From Acanthaster planci (lineage: Eukaryota > Echinodermata > Asteroidea > Valvatida > Acanthasteridae): a stretch of 45,442 bases of DNA. Position numbers and translations under genes: made by a program. Shown here piece by piece: positions 25,001-34,842 of the stretch. The notes below the pieces were generated by a model. The model was not told the DNA's origin, ran no database searches, and saw only the letters and a list, made by a program, of their open reading frames with translations. How positions within the stretch are numbered: position 1 is the first letter of the stretch; each line of letters opens with the position of its first letter. Location: assembly GCF_001949145.1 (NCBI RefSeq), contig NW_019091626.1:405736-451177 (forward strand), written 5' to 3'.

Positions 25001-28000
25001 CTTCTACCGAACTGAGCCATCCAATCTGACAATGTATAAACATAAATCAAAACAGACAGGTTATTCACACCGGAAGTCGCTGGAGTAGGAGATAATTACC
25101 CTTAAATAGGTGGCGTGGATAAAAAAAAAACCTGCATCCTAGATTTCGTATTTTTTCAAAAACTTTTTTTATTTTTTGACGAATTAAACTTAAATGTTTT
25201 GCAAATCTACAGGTACTACTGTGCTTCAAGACTGCCAAGTCCCTTTAACCTGAACACTGCAGAGTATGGCCTATTGCACGACCAGTACTCCCAGGAAGCC
25301 CCATACGGCCTCGTGCAGTAAGTGGATCTCTTTATTAACAGACACGTGCGTGGAGCTCGTGGGTGTATTTCATAGCAACCAACAGTCTTACAAGTTCGTC
25401 GGTGCAAAGCGCTACAGACATCACTAGGAAACGACCTGGATTTATTTTATCCACTTGACAACTCAGTGTAATTTGACGGGCGTGGCTGCTCGCAGGGGAG
25501 GGTCGCATTAAGCCAGTCATGTTGGGAAACAGGGGAAGCCCATATTGCACCATCTTCATTGGTAAATACCTTCTAGAGAAGGGCCTGAAGGAAGCGGTAC
25601 ATAAAAGCCTGAAGTTTTTGAACGATGCCCAAATAGTGTTCACCGGATTCAGCTCCCTTCCTCAACCATTAATGTTCTTTTTGTAATTCTGACCGGAGCC
25701 ACGCATAATCGTGGGGTTTCCTAGTTTGGACTGAGCGCGGCTATAGCTATATGCAGAACATCCTGACCACCACAGATTCTAGATATGAATCATGCACACA
25801 AAATGCATTTGAATTTGTCATTCATATATACATAACGAGTCTGCCGCCTGAGGTCTTTTTATCACTTTTGTATATGACCTAGAGAGCTATGTTTTTCAAT
25901 GTTAAAATGTTCAGCACCAACACCAGATGCTGCTGATTTGAACTGGAGAGTTTTATTAATTGTCAAATAATACAGATACCTGTGGAGTTTGTCTGATATC
26001 TTGAGATGGCAGGCGTACCACCATGTATTCGCGATTGGCGTTCGGGAATTGCGGCTGGATAAATATTGTGTCGCGTGTGTTTGCATCTACGAAGTACGGT
26101 TCGTCTGTCTCCAACTGCAAATGGCAAAGAAAACACATTTTGTCAGTAAAATGTCAAACAACAGCAAAGCTGTTGTCAAACAACAAATGTCAAACAACAG
26201 GAAAGTAGCATCGCAAATGGAAGGGGATTACAGTCCCCTCCCAAAATCTAATCACGAAAACGGAAACTTGATGTTCGAGTAAAACCGGCCTAAATCTACA
26301 ACGCCTGGCAATTTGGGGGAGGGGCAAAAAACCACTGGATAAAAAATGGATGTACAGGGTAAAATACGGCAAATTTGCCCAATATTCTGGGAGAGAATCA
26401 ATGCAGTTTGGTAATCTATCTGCACAACAATTAGGCGATTCACCTGGTACCCAACATTGGGCAAAAGCTGACCAGGGTTTTTTACACACAAACGCTCCTC
26501 CCAATTATGACAATACTGGTTACGCCGCTTCTTTACATCAGTGAAAGGCCCGACTGAAATCCCCCCACCCACGACCTAGCCGCAAACCTAGCCACAACCT
26601 CACACCAGCAAGAGTTATAGCGTCTCATTAGCTATTGGCACCAGTGTTTCGTGGGCCCCACGTTAGGCTAGTTACCATTATCGATAGAGGGATCCCAATA
26701 CGCCGCCTTTGGCGTCGATCTGCGCACTTCCGCGTTTAAAAACGAGGCTGTATGTGTCAGCTTCAATTCTTAAAACAATCAGACGATTGAAAGTAAGGAG
26801 TCAGGACACAAAATACATAAATGTATGTTAGATTCTGACTTTTCAGGCTGCAAATTTTTGTGCCAGAGTCTTTCAGGGTGACTCGACACGTAAAATTAAA
26901 AGAAAAAATAACGACAATTTACTACGAACTAACGTACCTGCGATGGTCGTGTATTTTGTGCAGTGGGCGAAGTTTAAACTGAAGTGGTGTCACACTTACA
27001 AACCGGATACTGTATGTACTGAGAAATAAGGAAGGGCTGCGTAGCACCGTGATCAGAATATCGACAAGATTATAAGATTAAATTAGTGCTCTGAAATATA
27101 TGATTGGCAATCATATATTTCAGAGCACTGATTTAATCTTATATTCTTGTCGATATACTTCATGTACTGTGTGGACTCCGCAGGCGCGCAACAAAGTTCA
27201 ACACAGAGAGCCTCGGTTTCGGTGCACATTTGACTGCGCTAATGTAAAATCCCTCTCTGTGGTGGCTAGCTTTACCGCCTTGCAATGATGTTACGTAGTT
27301 TTAGGCTCCCCCAACTAAAACAAAAGTAAACAAAAAATCATAGGGACTCTGAAAAATATATGCAGATACTTTCGTTTTTGGTTGACAGCAAATGTATTAC
27401 CGAGAGGGTACCTGTTTTAGTTGGTTTTTATATTGTGCCTCTTGGAGAATTCGGTCCAAGCCACTACTCAAGCAACAACGAAAAAGGTGTACTCCCCGTT
27501 CAAAACCTCCACAGAGGTTTTATCGTGTACGTGTCCCCAAGACTTACTGAGACTGATACCATGGTGGTGTCAGCAGGCATATTCAGCGTGAAGTCTAGCT
27601 GACCCTGTGGACCCGACAGCTTACGCGATGCGTCATCGGCGTAACCACCAGGCAAATTGACGTTTGCACCATTTTGCCGTGTAGCTGTGGCCGACATTAT
27701 CACCCGCACACCGTCAGCCGGGAGGCCATTCATGTATCGAATACATGCCTTTAAAAAGAAAGAGAATGGAAGATGGAAGCAAAACGACTGAGAAGTGACA
27801 CCTTCATTTTGTCATGAATATATCAACATTATACGCTGTGACCACAGAAGAATGGACATCATTCAGAAATGTTCATATTGTGTTGCATATAAATGTGCAT
27901 ACTGCGTTGAATCTTGTTGGATTCATACATGATATACAGTCTATACAACACATATCATTTAAATCTACTAACACTTCATTGCCTTAATTTTGCATTGGTA

Positions 28001-31000
28001 AACATCGCCGATCTCTTAACCCACTTCTAACATGGAAAACTTGAATAAGGCTCTAGGGCCTTTTACCAAAAGGGGTACCAGAAATAATCAGTATACCCTT
28101 TACTGCTAAATGAATACTAAACGTGATAATTGTTCAGCAAAATAACTCCTAATAAATTTAATGGTGAAAATGATGTTAAAAAAGTAAAACAGAATTTCTG
28201 AACTGGAACAGTATAATATGAAAATTATGACAGAACAGAATCCCCTACGCTGAAGAGCAATGTTCAGCCCACCACCTGTTGCAGGGGGTCACCATGAAAG
28301 AAAATAATAAATACCTCCACACACCTTGACGGTGAACGACAATCCAGGCTTGAAGTATCGCTGGGTGAGGTCCCAGTTGAACGTGTAGGGTGTCGGGCTG
28401 AAGGTCACCATGGTGTTGTTGGCATTGACGGTCTCGCCTGAGGCCCTGTCTGTGACGAAGGCCTGGATGATCAGCCGCTTGCCCATCAGTATCTCAGCCC
28501 AGTTCACGACTTCCAAGTCGCCCAAATCCAGGTCCTGATCAGCACGACCTTCCTCATTTAACTGTGACCGAAATTAAAGGTTTTCAAAGCCGAACAGTAC
28601 TCAACTACAAAACATAACTCACCAGGAGGGCAAATGCCACTCTAAGTAATACTTTTGCTGTACATAGGCAGTCGGTAACTCTTCACGTTTTTATGTCTCA
28701 TTATAACATGGCATATTATCTCAATGATCACTTTGCAATGAGCTCGACTTCCCTAGGCAAAAAACCCAATCCCAATACATGTAGTTTGGTTTACATTCTA
28801 CTTCAAACACATCTGTTCATTAAATTGGAGGTGAGACTGCGCTTTCTGATATAAAACTATAAGTACCGGTAGGAAAGGGGGTATTCTCAATCCAACTTTT
28901 CCTTTATTTTTCCCAACCATGAACATGGTGGAAGATGGCACTGCGTACATTATTAATGCGACCCAGTCCTTCTTTGGATTTTTCTAATTAAACGTCTGTT
29001 GCTATAAATGTTACATTCCATGTCAAAGCTGAGATGGTGTTTTCGTATGTATAGTTACCCGGCCTTCTTTCGACTGCAGTTTAAAAAGACTACCATCGTC
29101 CTCAAACACTCCGTAGATCACATAGAAGTTGCCAACTACTGGCTCTCCAAACATGTACCTGAAAAAAGGGGGGAAACGGATCTAATTCCTGAGAGATTCG
29201 AGTCAGTTCCTACAAAACTGCATAAGCGAAATAACATGGAGCTTATTCAAATTCCTGAACCGGTTTAAAGCCAAAAGGCCTGCGTGATTGTAGAACAGCA
29301 CACTCGAGCTAGTTACCAATTCTAACATAAGATACAATAGAAACACGTGTAACTTGTAGCACAACCAAGGACAAATCAACCTGGAAATGGTTGAACAAAC
29401 ACAGAAACATTATATTTTGACCATTAGTTACTCCGGTTGGTGGTGTTCAAAGTAAAAAAAAATCTAAGTGGTCTCCTAAGCAAGATAACACGTCTATTTT
29501 TGTCGCCCAAATATCCATACAACTGTGTTTTAATCGTACCTTGCGGTCACTCTGCTGACGAGGTTCTCTGTTCCCGGCACAATATACATCGAGTGGGGGG
29601 TGACCTCGACGTAGAACTTCGACAGTACTGGAAAGCAGGACAAATCTGAACCAGTGATTCAAATATTCCTGATTTAAACTGTCCAATATACCCTGATTGA
29701 TATTCTATTGGAATCACCTTCTATTATCGGCAATGACTGTGCTTTCTCTCACAAAACGAAACCCCTCCCCCAAACGGCAAGTAAACTTAATGCCTCAGCA
29801 ACTGCCTGGATGACAAAGTCATGAGTGGAGTTGAGTGTGAAAGCAGCTTCCAAACTCGCTCTTATAAAGTAACAGGGGCTATTCGGGGATGGGTGTCGCG
29901 AGCAAGAAAATCACCGGTTTGCTAAAGAGAAACCAGGAAGTAATACATTCCATCGTTCACTCATTCTGTCTATTAGTTTGCTACTGGTGTGTGTTTTGCC
30001 CCCCTCCCCGGAACCCTAAAAAACATGCTGCCGACACTAACGGCCCTAACTTTCTGGAAACAAAGCCAAAATTCCTTTCGTTATGCACTGATGTTCGTTT
30101 CATCCGGCCTCACCCTCGAAAGTTTTTTTAAACTTACCGTACTCTTTTACCTCAAACTGGATCGATGAGTTACTTTTGAACTGAAATTAGAAAAATATGT
30201 GCTTGTTATGAATCGAGCGGCTCCAGCTTGCTGGTTTTTTTTTTTGGGGGGGGGGTTGAAACATTACTTCACTGAACCCCTTCTGAATTGGCAATCCAGT
30301 GCAGACGCCGAGATCCACTAAAAGTGGACCTTGATATGAGTGCAATTAGTGATCCCCATCGTGAAATGAACACGTGTTGTGGCATATCGTGCCCATCACG
30401 TGCCCATCATAGCTGGCAGTTTTTTTCTGAGAGCATGGGCGAACAAACATTAACGGGTGGGACTCAAACCCACAACCCCTTACATTTGTTCGGTCAATAT
30501 CTTGCCACGAACAGTTTTTCTTCATGAGAAATTTCTGTCATACACATTTTGCACATAAAGCACTTACAACAAACACGTAGGCCTGAAGAAGGGATACTGA
30601 AACCTCACCTGATGCCCATAATAAGCGGTCACCGTCCAGCTTCCTAAGACGGGGTTCGGAGGGAGGGAGAAAAAGTGGGTCATAAAACCCCCATTGGGTC
30701 TTCTCCTGTTTCTCTCCACAGTTAACCCATCTGGGTTGATAATGTCGACTCCCAACTATTTGAAAAGAGAACGGTGCGAATGGAATGATCGACGGGCAAG
30801 GTCCAATTGGTACATGTTATTTCAACAAGGGCATTAAAAAGAGCAGAAACAGCAATGACACTGACGCAAAGGACGCTGTCGTCAACCACGACAGCAACAC
30901 CACTGACAAAGTGATCAACGACAAATCTATACAAATATACCACTGGTCCTCTGGACCAGGACTCCGTTTGTTTCATTAGAATGGTTACTACGGTTTACAA

Positions 31001-34000
31001 AACACATTAATTTAGTCTAAAACAACAAAACAACAACAACTATAAAAATAACAAAACAACAGCAGCGACGGCAGAATGCAACGGCAAATGCAACTTAAAA
31101 ATTGAAAGGTTTCTCAAAAACCATAACATGATCAGCCTTAACCCCATTAAATGTGAGGTTAAGGGAACAAAAATGTGACGATCATCTTACCTCATCATTC
31201 ATCGGCGCCATGTTCTGATCCAGGGTCACAACACGAATGTTAACTGTATTGAAAGCGAAAGGAATGATAGCCTCAAGTCAACATGGTATATATCGAATGT
31301 CAGAGTCAGGCTAGCAGGTTGAAACCGATAGAGCAAGCAGCGGATACTCCATCCAAACACTGTTGATAAATGCTTCCGGTTTTAGGATGTGCAGTGTGCT
31401 CGGCAATTACCGACAGCTTGGGGACGGAACCCCATTGTAACTTTATTGGGAGGAGATAGAACTTGCAAACATGCAAATTTTCCAATTACTGAAGGTAATA
31501 TCTGCATCGAGTAGGATGGCACTTGTACAAATGGAGATACCCCCTGCACAGCCTAAACTTAACTACCGACTGATCATCAAACGTAGAAGTCGGATTGTCT
31601 AGTGCTTGTTACTTCGGCACAGAGAGAGCTGGAGTCGTGAGTTGGAATACCACCGAACAAAATCTTGCATTTATTTCGCAACCCTTCCAAACGTACTATG
31701 CATAAATTAGTAAATTACACCACGGATCGGCAAAACAAAATGTGTCAATTTTTACAACTAAAAAAAAATCAGCAGAAATTACATTAGAAATTCGAAAGAC
31801 GCGCCCTTAATGGGTATGGAACAGAAAAAGGAAAGACTCTTGGGAATAGGCATTTAAGCAGCGAGCACACTTAACCTGCCTTATCATACTGAGAAACACT
31901 ACACCGCTAAACCTCCTCTTAAAGATAAAACACTGTGACCCCTTGTTGAAACTCACTGAACAATCGAATGGAATGATTTCATAACTAAGGCATTCAATTG
32001 AGATTTGGGAAGACTTAAAGCCAACCCAACCTACACTCCAAAAACGAGAACAAATACGCAAGGCTTTGCCTGCTGCCCTTACCATCTTGTTTAGGTGTGT
32101 AGAGTGGCTTGTCCGTCTGGATGAAGGCGAAGCCAGCCTGGTAGCTCAGTAGAATCGGGCGTAGGTCCTGGAATGTGAGTTGAGCAGAATTGGCAGTGGC
32201 CACCAATGTGACGAATTGCTGCCCGCCTGTTGGTAACTCTGGCAACTGGTCCCCATGGATGGTCAGCACAGCAACTTGTGGTTCATCTGATAACGAATAA
32301 CCCACGTTTTCCAACGGATAATTGCAACCATCAGCAGATTGAAGGGCCCCACAAACCCATTTATTTTTTTAAGCCAAAAAGACCTTTTCAGGGATTTTGC
32401 CCACTTTCTTCGGTCAAAAGTGTAAACAAATTCCCCAAATTCAGCCCCACTCCTGAGAAAGAATTCCTCAACCCCACTTCCACAATGCCTACTCAAACTT
32501 CATGTTGGATCTTCCCTTGATATAACAACGTAATAAGTGTAAAATTAAACGCATGGTGACACTTCAGCTGTTTGATTAGGCTAATAGGCCAATCATCTAT
32601 CAATTCCGTTTCAAACAAAGAGACTGAACTATGAAATAACCAGCCACCTGACCGATTAAAAGACTTGCGTCAAAGAAGTAGAGAGGTTGAATGCCAATAC
32701 AAATTCTAGTTGACTCGTAAAATCAGCCTTGCGTATGTTTTCTATATGAAGATTGATTGGCCTGAATATTGATAATTTTTGAAACTTTCATCTTACGCCT
32801 GTTACTCCAGCGGATACATAAAATCGCATTATAGCCATGTAAGTAACCTTTAACATTTTGCACTGGGTAAACCAAGGAAGCCCGTAAATATTATCAACGA
32901 ACATTTTCCACAAGGCTGTACAATAATCCACACACAACAAAAGAAACAGATACACCAACTTCAGATATAGGAAGGCTATAAAAGTCACAAATGCATAAAA
33001 CATCTGTTTCATAAAAAAACAGTAATTTTAAAAACACTCAAAGCAATACTGACAAAGTGTTGAAATCACATAAAACCACAAATACACTCAATATATACCC
33101 AAAGCAAACATGCGACTTGTTTCTTATTTCACACATACTTTCAGTAACCAAGATGGTCCTCTCCGAGATCCGATCGGTGCTCCAGGCCACTTGGAAATAA
33201 AGCGTCACCGGAATCTGGTTGGCACCGGTTCCACGGACACTGACGAGAATGGTTTCCTCAACAGCCACGCGGACGACATTTGGCGCTACGATGAAATACT
33301 GGGCACTGCATCAGAACATGTGTATTTAAAAAGTGTAAATTGTTTCGCAGATAGAGAGGGAGGGAGAGTGCAGACTAACCAGGTCCAAATTCACGATTGG
33401 GAGAGGCAGGGGTTTCACGAAAGACAAAGCTGTAGAAAGTGGCGTACGTATCTGGGTTCGGGGACAAAGCAGGGAAAAAGTTTGGGCTTTATCTAAAACC
33501 GGTTGTCCACTTTTAACCCTAACACTCCTCAGTCCTCCAACAGGTGAAGGATTGAGGAGGGTTAGGGTTAAATTATGTTTTCAACTTTATGCTTTTATCG
33601 CAAATGCGCAATTTTTGCTGAGCAAGTGTACTACATTGTCGATTGAGACTCGTGTTTTTGAATTGGCAGTTGTGATCTGATAGTCAGCCAGTCATAAGCA
33701 GTCTAACCCAGCAAAATTTTACTTTGTTTTACACATGACAAGACACACTCTTCGGAAAATTTTCTACTTGTTTTGTATTTTCCGATATGGCACTGTTAAA
33801 GAGAGAATACACGAGAGAGCAACCGCTGGAACAAACATTACTTAATGCATCCCACTAGCTACAGCCGCTTGAAAGTACATTCTGATACAAACCTTTCAAA
33901 AGCACAGATTTAGGGCCCATTTAAGCCTCTCTCTGATCCTCATTTCCCCATTTTAAAGGGTCATTGGGTAGATTTGCATTTATATGCTATCAATTCTCAG

Positions 34001-34613
34001 AAGAATGGGTGCAGTGATTTCGTTACAGGTAAAAAAGTTGGCCTAATACTCACTCACGATTTGTTTTAAAATCGAAAGTAAAATCAATTCATACATTTCT
34101 CACAAGTTCATTTACAGATATCTTGAAATTATTTAAACTAACCTTGCACTCGGGAAAATTGGAAACGTGAGCTTTATCTAAGAGAATACTGGAGTTCTCC
34201 TTGCCAAGTCACGCAATCGGTGGTGAATTTCCCACAGCGGCTTTGCGGGGGCAAAATGTGCAATAAGCCAACAGCGTACCTTTTTCTTTTAAACAAAATC
34301 TGAACTTCGTGACACTGAACGCGATCAGTGACTAGGTATTTGACGGAGGTGTTTTTTTTTCCTTTTAGTGCGATTTACTGGGTACATGTACTACCATAAA
34401 GGGGCACTGCCAACTGGGGAAGGACAGAAGTGGGGGTAGAGATAGGCATTTGTGTGCGTGGTTCTGTATGACAATTTAAGGGGGGTCTAGGGATTGCTGG
34501 GACCTGAGACAAGATATCTAGGATTTCAATGAAAGAAGGTAGTATACTCACGCTTGTGCGGCAACGAGAAGCTGGACGACTGCGCAGACGACAAGCAGGC
34601 AGACCTTCACCAT
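1034..34613 (-). CDS. Alpha-2-macroglobulin/C3/CD109-family (TEP-like) secreted protein, about 34 exons
   Basis: Exons in transcript order: 34552-34613, 33139-33305, 32083-32286, 31191-31243, 30609-30755, 30138-30180, 29540-29627, 29059-29158, 28325-28561, 27548-27748, 25980-26114, 24957-25025, 24351-24539, 23369-23545, then one cassette (22016-22090 + 21686-21740, or 18941-19015 + 18622-18676), 16078-16204, 15175-15415, 14260-14475, 12888-12945 (3' end uncertain), 11934-12038, 11272-11460, 10835-10913, 9822-9984, 9122-9196, 7737-7905, 7393-7607, 6064-6225, 5335-5403, 4128-4261, 2036-2123, 1737-1811, 1343-1448, and a tentative last exon ending at 1034. The phases join into one frame of about 1,430-1,450 residues, the usual family length. 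Landmarks are a signal peptide, FIQTDKPLYTPKQ, VGLLAVDEAVF, GCGPGGG, FPESWMF, LPDSVTTW, PTGNGEET, GGFVSSQ and SGMAILVVGLFTGY. Family members are secreted or cell-surface protease traps or opsonins. Here the thioester Cys and Gln are replaced, so covalent capture is not expected. There is no anaphylatoxin, C345C, Kazal or GPI signal. It resembles A2M/CD109/CPAMD8-type proteins; the exact subfamily is undecided. Confidence 0.92.
1105..1131. repeat. Short perfect hairpin
   Basis: Tcaaaatcgct, loop ctggg, agcgattttga: an 11-base perfect stem in the intron just upstream of the tentative last exon. The function is unknown. Confidence 0.6.
1343..4261 (-). other. Exons 30-33: receptor-binding (MG8) domain
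   Basis: Exon 30 (4128-4261) encodes FEASYYIAEPNYYSCDFELQ and ends SYDIRV in phase 2 at AG|GTATAA. Exon 31 (2036-2123) continues RYLRGEKSGMAILVVGLFTG and then EEDLRR. Exon 32 (1737-1811) encodes NGRVQRYETTEHSVVFYFED. Exon 33 (1343-1448) encodes VDIQFRAERLFHVGRVQP and ends NFYNS in phase 1. These match the (C)xRYxG..SGMAIxDVxLxTGF, VKRYExxxxxVxFYFD and QPxxVxVYDYY motifs. The Cys of VCxRY and the Cys before xxF are both missing. A rival donor for exon 30 (CGA|GTGAGG, phase 0) fits exon 31 less well. Confidence 0.85.
4944..5011. repeat. Clustered GGGTCA/TGACCC palindromes
   Basis: Three inverted GGGTC(A)/(T)GACCC units follow each other, for example gggtcaaatatgaccc at 4946-4961, followed by CTCTAAAAATACC-like sequence on the other strand. 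The layout looks like a small foldback element in intron 29 of the A2M-like gene. It is only about 70 bases long, so the assignment is loose. Confidence 0.45.
5335..6225 (-). other. Exons 28-29: end of barrel and second CUB part
   Basis: Exon 28 (6064-6225) begins DTVMALQALSVYAYR, completing the GGF(x)STQDTVxALQAL motif begun in exon 27. It continues with the beta-rich FFCTVTCDESNYDETF. Exon 29 (5335-5403) encodes GEINVFVTTEGTGIGQFK, matching the conserved V.GxGxxxxQ segment before the receptor-binding domain. Both are phase 0. Confidence 0.9.
7393..10913 (-). other. Exons 23-27: thioester-domain alpha/alpha barrel
   Basis: Exon 23 (10835-10913) encodes RELTFRLSDGSFFALASSF and ends SSTW. Exon 24 (9822-9984) encodes LTAFVAKVFCQAKEF, FIDDGIICMAMEWLI and RVLDREMT. 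Exon 25 (9122-9196) gives GGVQGKVSLTAYVLISLLE. Exon 26 (7737-7905) gives LTRPYAIAITAYALALANS. Exon 27 (7393-7607) gives VETTSYALLALLTVGD and WLTNQENYHGGFVSSQ. These are the helical-barrel motifs in family order. At the catalytic His position (V-x-H-x-EM-GG) the residue is Asp (VLDREMT|GG), in keeping with the lost thioester. Confidence 0.92.
8338..8402. repeat. Two-copy direct repeat, 33 and 32 bases
   Basis: The unit beginning tattacacctctttaat and ending ctgttgacaa occurs twice head to tail; the copies differ by one T in a T run. It lies in the intron between exons 25 and 26. Confidence 0.9.
11272..11460 (-). other. Exon 22: thioester-domain start with degenerate site GNGEE
   Basis: The exon encodes GGVDNLLMIPTGNGEETMM followed by RLGPNVYVYTYLKSTYQ. 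Active relatives have GCGEQ, in which the Cys and Gln side chains form the internal thioester. Here the codons at 11378-11392 read GGC AAC GGC GAG GAG, that is Gly-Asn-Gly-Glu-Glu (about residues 940-944). Cys-to-Asn and Gln-to-Glu each abolish the bond. The flanking residues are well conserved and the frame is open, so the domain is kept but cannot form a thioester. Confidence 0.93.
11934..12945 (-). other. Exons 20-21: CUB segment before the thioester domain
   Basis: Exon 20 starts at 12945 with PEGTKKEVVVPLTLDP; PEG after the MG7 linker is conserved. Its donor is ambiguous. C|GTGGGT ending at 12888 and C|GTACGG ending at 12834 both leave phase 1, which fits exon 21 starting at 12038. A third pairing (GTTAAG donor, acceptor two bases further in) is phase 0. 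Exon 21 (11934-12038) encodes NKNAIPGTHRVRMSLFG, equal to the family's VPGSxRxxVSxxGD stretch. Confidence 0.8.
12960..13181. repeat. (GA)n microsatellite with assembly gap
   Basis: A GA-dinucleotide run flanks a gap of 136 N (13028-13163). The gap is inside the simple repeat in intron 19, 15 bases from the exon 20 acceptor. It is unlikely to hide an exon, because exon 19 joins exon 20 in phase. The pure repeat gives spurious open frames on both strands. Confidence 0.95.
14260..16204 (-). other. Exons 17-19: end of MG6, MG7 and start of CUB
   Basis: Exon 17 (16078-16204) encodes VREFESISRGRSSVHDASW and then IQSAFPESWMFEEVEL; FPE(S/T)W is the conserved segment after the bait or anaphylatoxin position. 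No CC...C...CC anaphylatoxin cluster is present. REVR across the exon 16/17 joint is a minimal R-x-x-R site. Exon 18 (15175-15415) encodes TLPDSVTTWVIEAVAVS, PPFFLDLSMPYSVLRFEQ and VATVFNYADRPFE, the MG7 hallmark. It ends at a GC donor (GAG|GCAAGT). Exon 19 (14260-14475) encodes GLCSVAQPEE, VKFVIMPLEV and a terminal VVKHLTVR. Confidence 0.92.
17294..19800. repeat. Tandem duplication, copy 1 (about 2.5 kb)
   Basis: This segment aligns almost end to end with 19844-22873. Both start at TGAAAA..GAAACACACATTCAG and both end at CTCCTTATTAT. Differences are scattered substitutions, small indels and one 504-base block absent here. It spans exons 16a and 15a of the A2M-like gene and flanking intron. 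A single N (19802) sits two bases past its end. Confidence 0.92.
18622..19015 (-). other. Exon cassette copy a (exons 15a and 16a)
   Basis: Exon 15a (18941-19015) and exon 16a (18622-18676) match the b cassette in length, phase and splice sites. They encode DSATILK and DAGVAVLTNANLDIPYRE where copy b has DSASILK and DAGVTVLTNANLD. The phase-1 end joins exon 17 to read PYREVREFES. Splicing 16b to 15a would shift the frame and reach TGA after eight codons, so only one pair can be used in a full-length message. Confidence 0.85.
21144..21647. other. 504-base block present only in duplication copy 2
   Basis: The two copies align directly up to 'catagag' and again from 'cacg.g.gg'. Copy 2 carries 504 extra bases between them, inside the intron after exon 16b. 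The block holds a 10-base-stem hairpin (gtcaaaagct / agcttttgac, near 21418-21446) but no ORF, clear terminal repeats or obvious target-site duplication. It may be an insertion in copy 2 or a deletion in copy 1. Confidence 0.75.
21686..22090 (-). other. Exon cassette copy b (exons 15b and 16b)
   Basis: Exon 15b (22016-22090, 75 bases, phase 0-0) encodes VFKRMAEYDLGCGPGGGQD followed by SASILK. Exon 16b (21686-21740, 55 bases, phase 0-1) encodes DAGVTVLTNANLDIPYRE plus one base. Both have normal AG acceptors and GTATGA donors. GCGPGGG followed by an acidic residue and then DAGV is the motif seen in C4/C5-type proteins before the bait or anaphylatoxin position. This cassette is the one nearest upstream exon 14. 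It differs from copy a at four bases and two residues. Confidence 0.85.
23369..26114 (-). other. Exons 11-14: MG5 and first half of MG6
   Basis: Exon 11 (25980-26114) carries TRDTIFIQPQFPN. Exon 12 (24957-25025) carries GWLSSVEAQLTHPQNV. Exon 13 (24351-24539) carries HDMAPSARVVAYYIKDDG and ADALLIDVEEKC, a strongly conserved MG5 stretch. Exon 14 (23369-23545) carries ETKVGLLAVDEAVFKL and ends LTQKK. That is the point where other family members continue with a (V)F...YDLGCG segment, here supplied by the duplicated cassette. All four exons are phase 0 at both ends. Confidence 0.92.
27058..27156. repeat. 99-base near-perfect foldback hairpin
   Basis: The left arm (27058-27103) and right arm (27111-27156) are complementary over 46 bases with two mismatches. 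The spacer tgattggcaatca-type centre extends the stem further. It lies in the intron between exons 10 and 11. The form suits a short foldback MITE; a hairpin transcript is the alternative. Confidence 0.85.
27548..30180 (-). other. Exons 6-10: macroglobulin domains MG3-MG4
   Basis: Exon 6 (30138-30180) encodes SSIQFEVKEY. It joins exon 7 (29540-29627), starting VLSKFYVEVTP, to form the conserved QFEVKEYVLxKFxV segment. Exon 8 (29059-29158) gives YMFGEPVVGNFYVIYG. Exon 9 (28325-28561) ends QRYFKPGLSFTVK, the MG3/MG4 signature. Exon 10 (27548-27748) starts ACIRYMNGLPADGVRV and finishes MG4. The intron between exons 9 and 10 (27749-28324) is AT-rich with nothing recognised. Confidence 0.92.
30457..30525 (-). 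mobile_element. tRNA-derived SINE fragment
   Basis: On the minus strand GTGGG-TTTGAGT-CCCAC (30457-30473) is a perfect T-arm: a 5-base stem and 7-base loop containing the Pol III B box GGTTTGAGTCC. About 37 bases upstream TGGCAAGATATTG is a weak A-box match. No complete cloverleaf can be drawn, so this is a decayed SINE head rather than a tRNA gene. It lies in the intron between exons 5 and 6. Confidence 0.45.
30609..33305 (-). other. Exons 2-5: macroglobulin domains MG1-MG2
   Basis: Exon 2 (33139-33305) gives FIVAPNVVRVAVEETILVSV, the MG1 opening. Exon 3 (32083-32286) ends with GFAFIQTDKPLYTPKQ, the family signature at the MG1/MG2 border, around residues 130-143. Exon 4 (31191-31243) gives VNIRVVTLDQNMAPMNDE. 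Exon 5 (30609-30755) gives VLGSWTVTAYYGHQ near its end. Phases are 2-1-1-0-0 and every acceptor and donor is a normal AG/GT. The introns of 0.4-1.0 kb hold no recognised gene. Confidence 0.92.
33512..33572. repeat. Inverted repeat with telomere-like arms
   Basis: Arm one (tttaaccctaacactcctca, from 33512) and arm two (33548-33572, ending gttagggttaaa) pair over 25 bases with two mismatches around an 11-base spacer. Each arm holds a CCCTAA or TTAGGG-type unit. It lies in intron 1 of the A2M-like gene. Confidence 0.8.
34552..34613 (-). other. Exon 1: start codon and signal peptide
   Basis: The minus-strand ATG at 34611-34613 opens a short exon. It encodes a Lys near the N-terminus, a hydrophobic core (LLVVCAVVQLLVA) and a small-residue end (AAQA), a typical secretory signal peptide of about 20 residues. 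The exon ends in phase 2 at a GTGAGT donor. It joins exon 2 to give ...AAQYFIVAPNVVRV, the usual start of the first macroglobulin domain. Confidence 0.85.
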
Positions 34614-34735
34614 GGTGTGTCCTGCCTTTCCGATTATTTCACCGCCGACCTTTCCTATCGGAAGAACTGAAAGAACGAAGACAGTTAGAGTATTCACAAA
34701 TGCCTGCACTTTCACCAAAGAATTTTGATGGACTA

Positions 34736-34741
34736 CTTATA
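34736..34741 (-). promoter_or_regulatory. Candidate TATA box of the A2M-like gene
   Basis: On the minus strand CTATAAGTAG lies about 120 bases upstream of the start codon. A start site about 30 bases downstream of it would leave a 5' leader of roughly 90 bases without an intron. This is a motif match only. Confidence 0.35.
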
Positions 34742-34842
34742 GTCCTTCGTCCGATGCCTGCAGCAAAACCTTTTCAGATACGTTTCCGAGCACTCTGTAT
34801 ACGTGTAATACATAACAACTATCCACAGGGGAGATAACAAAT

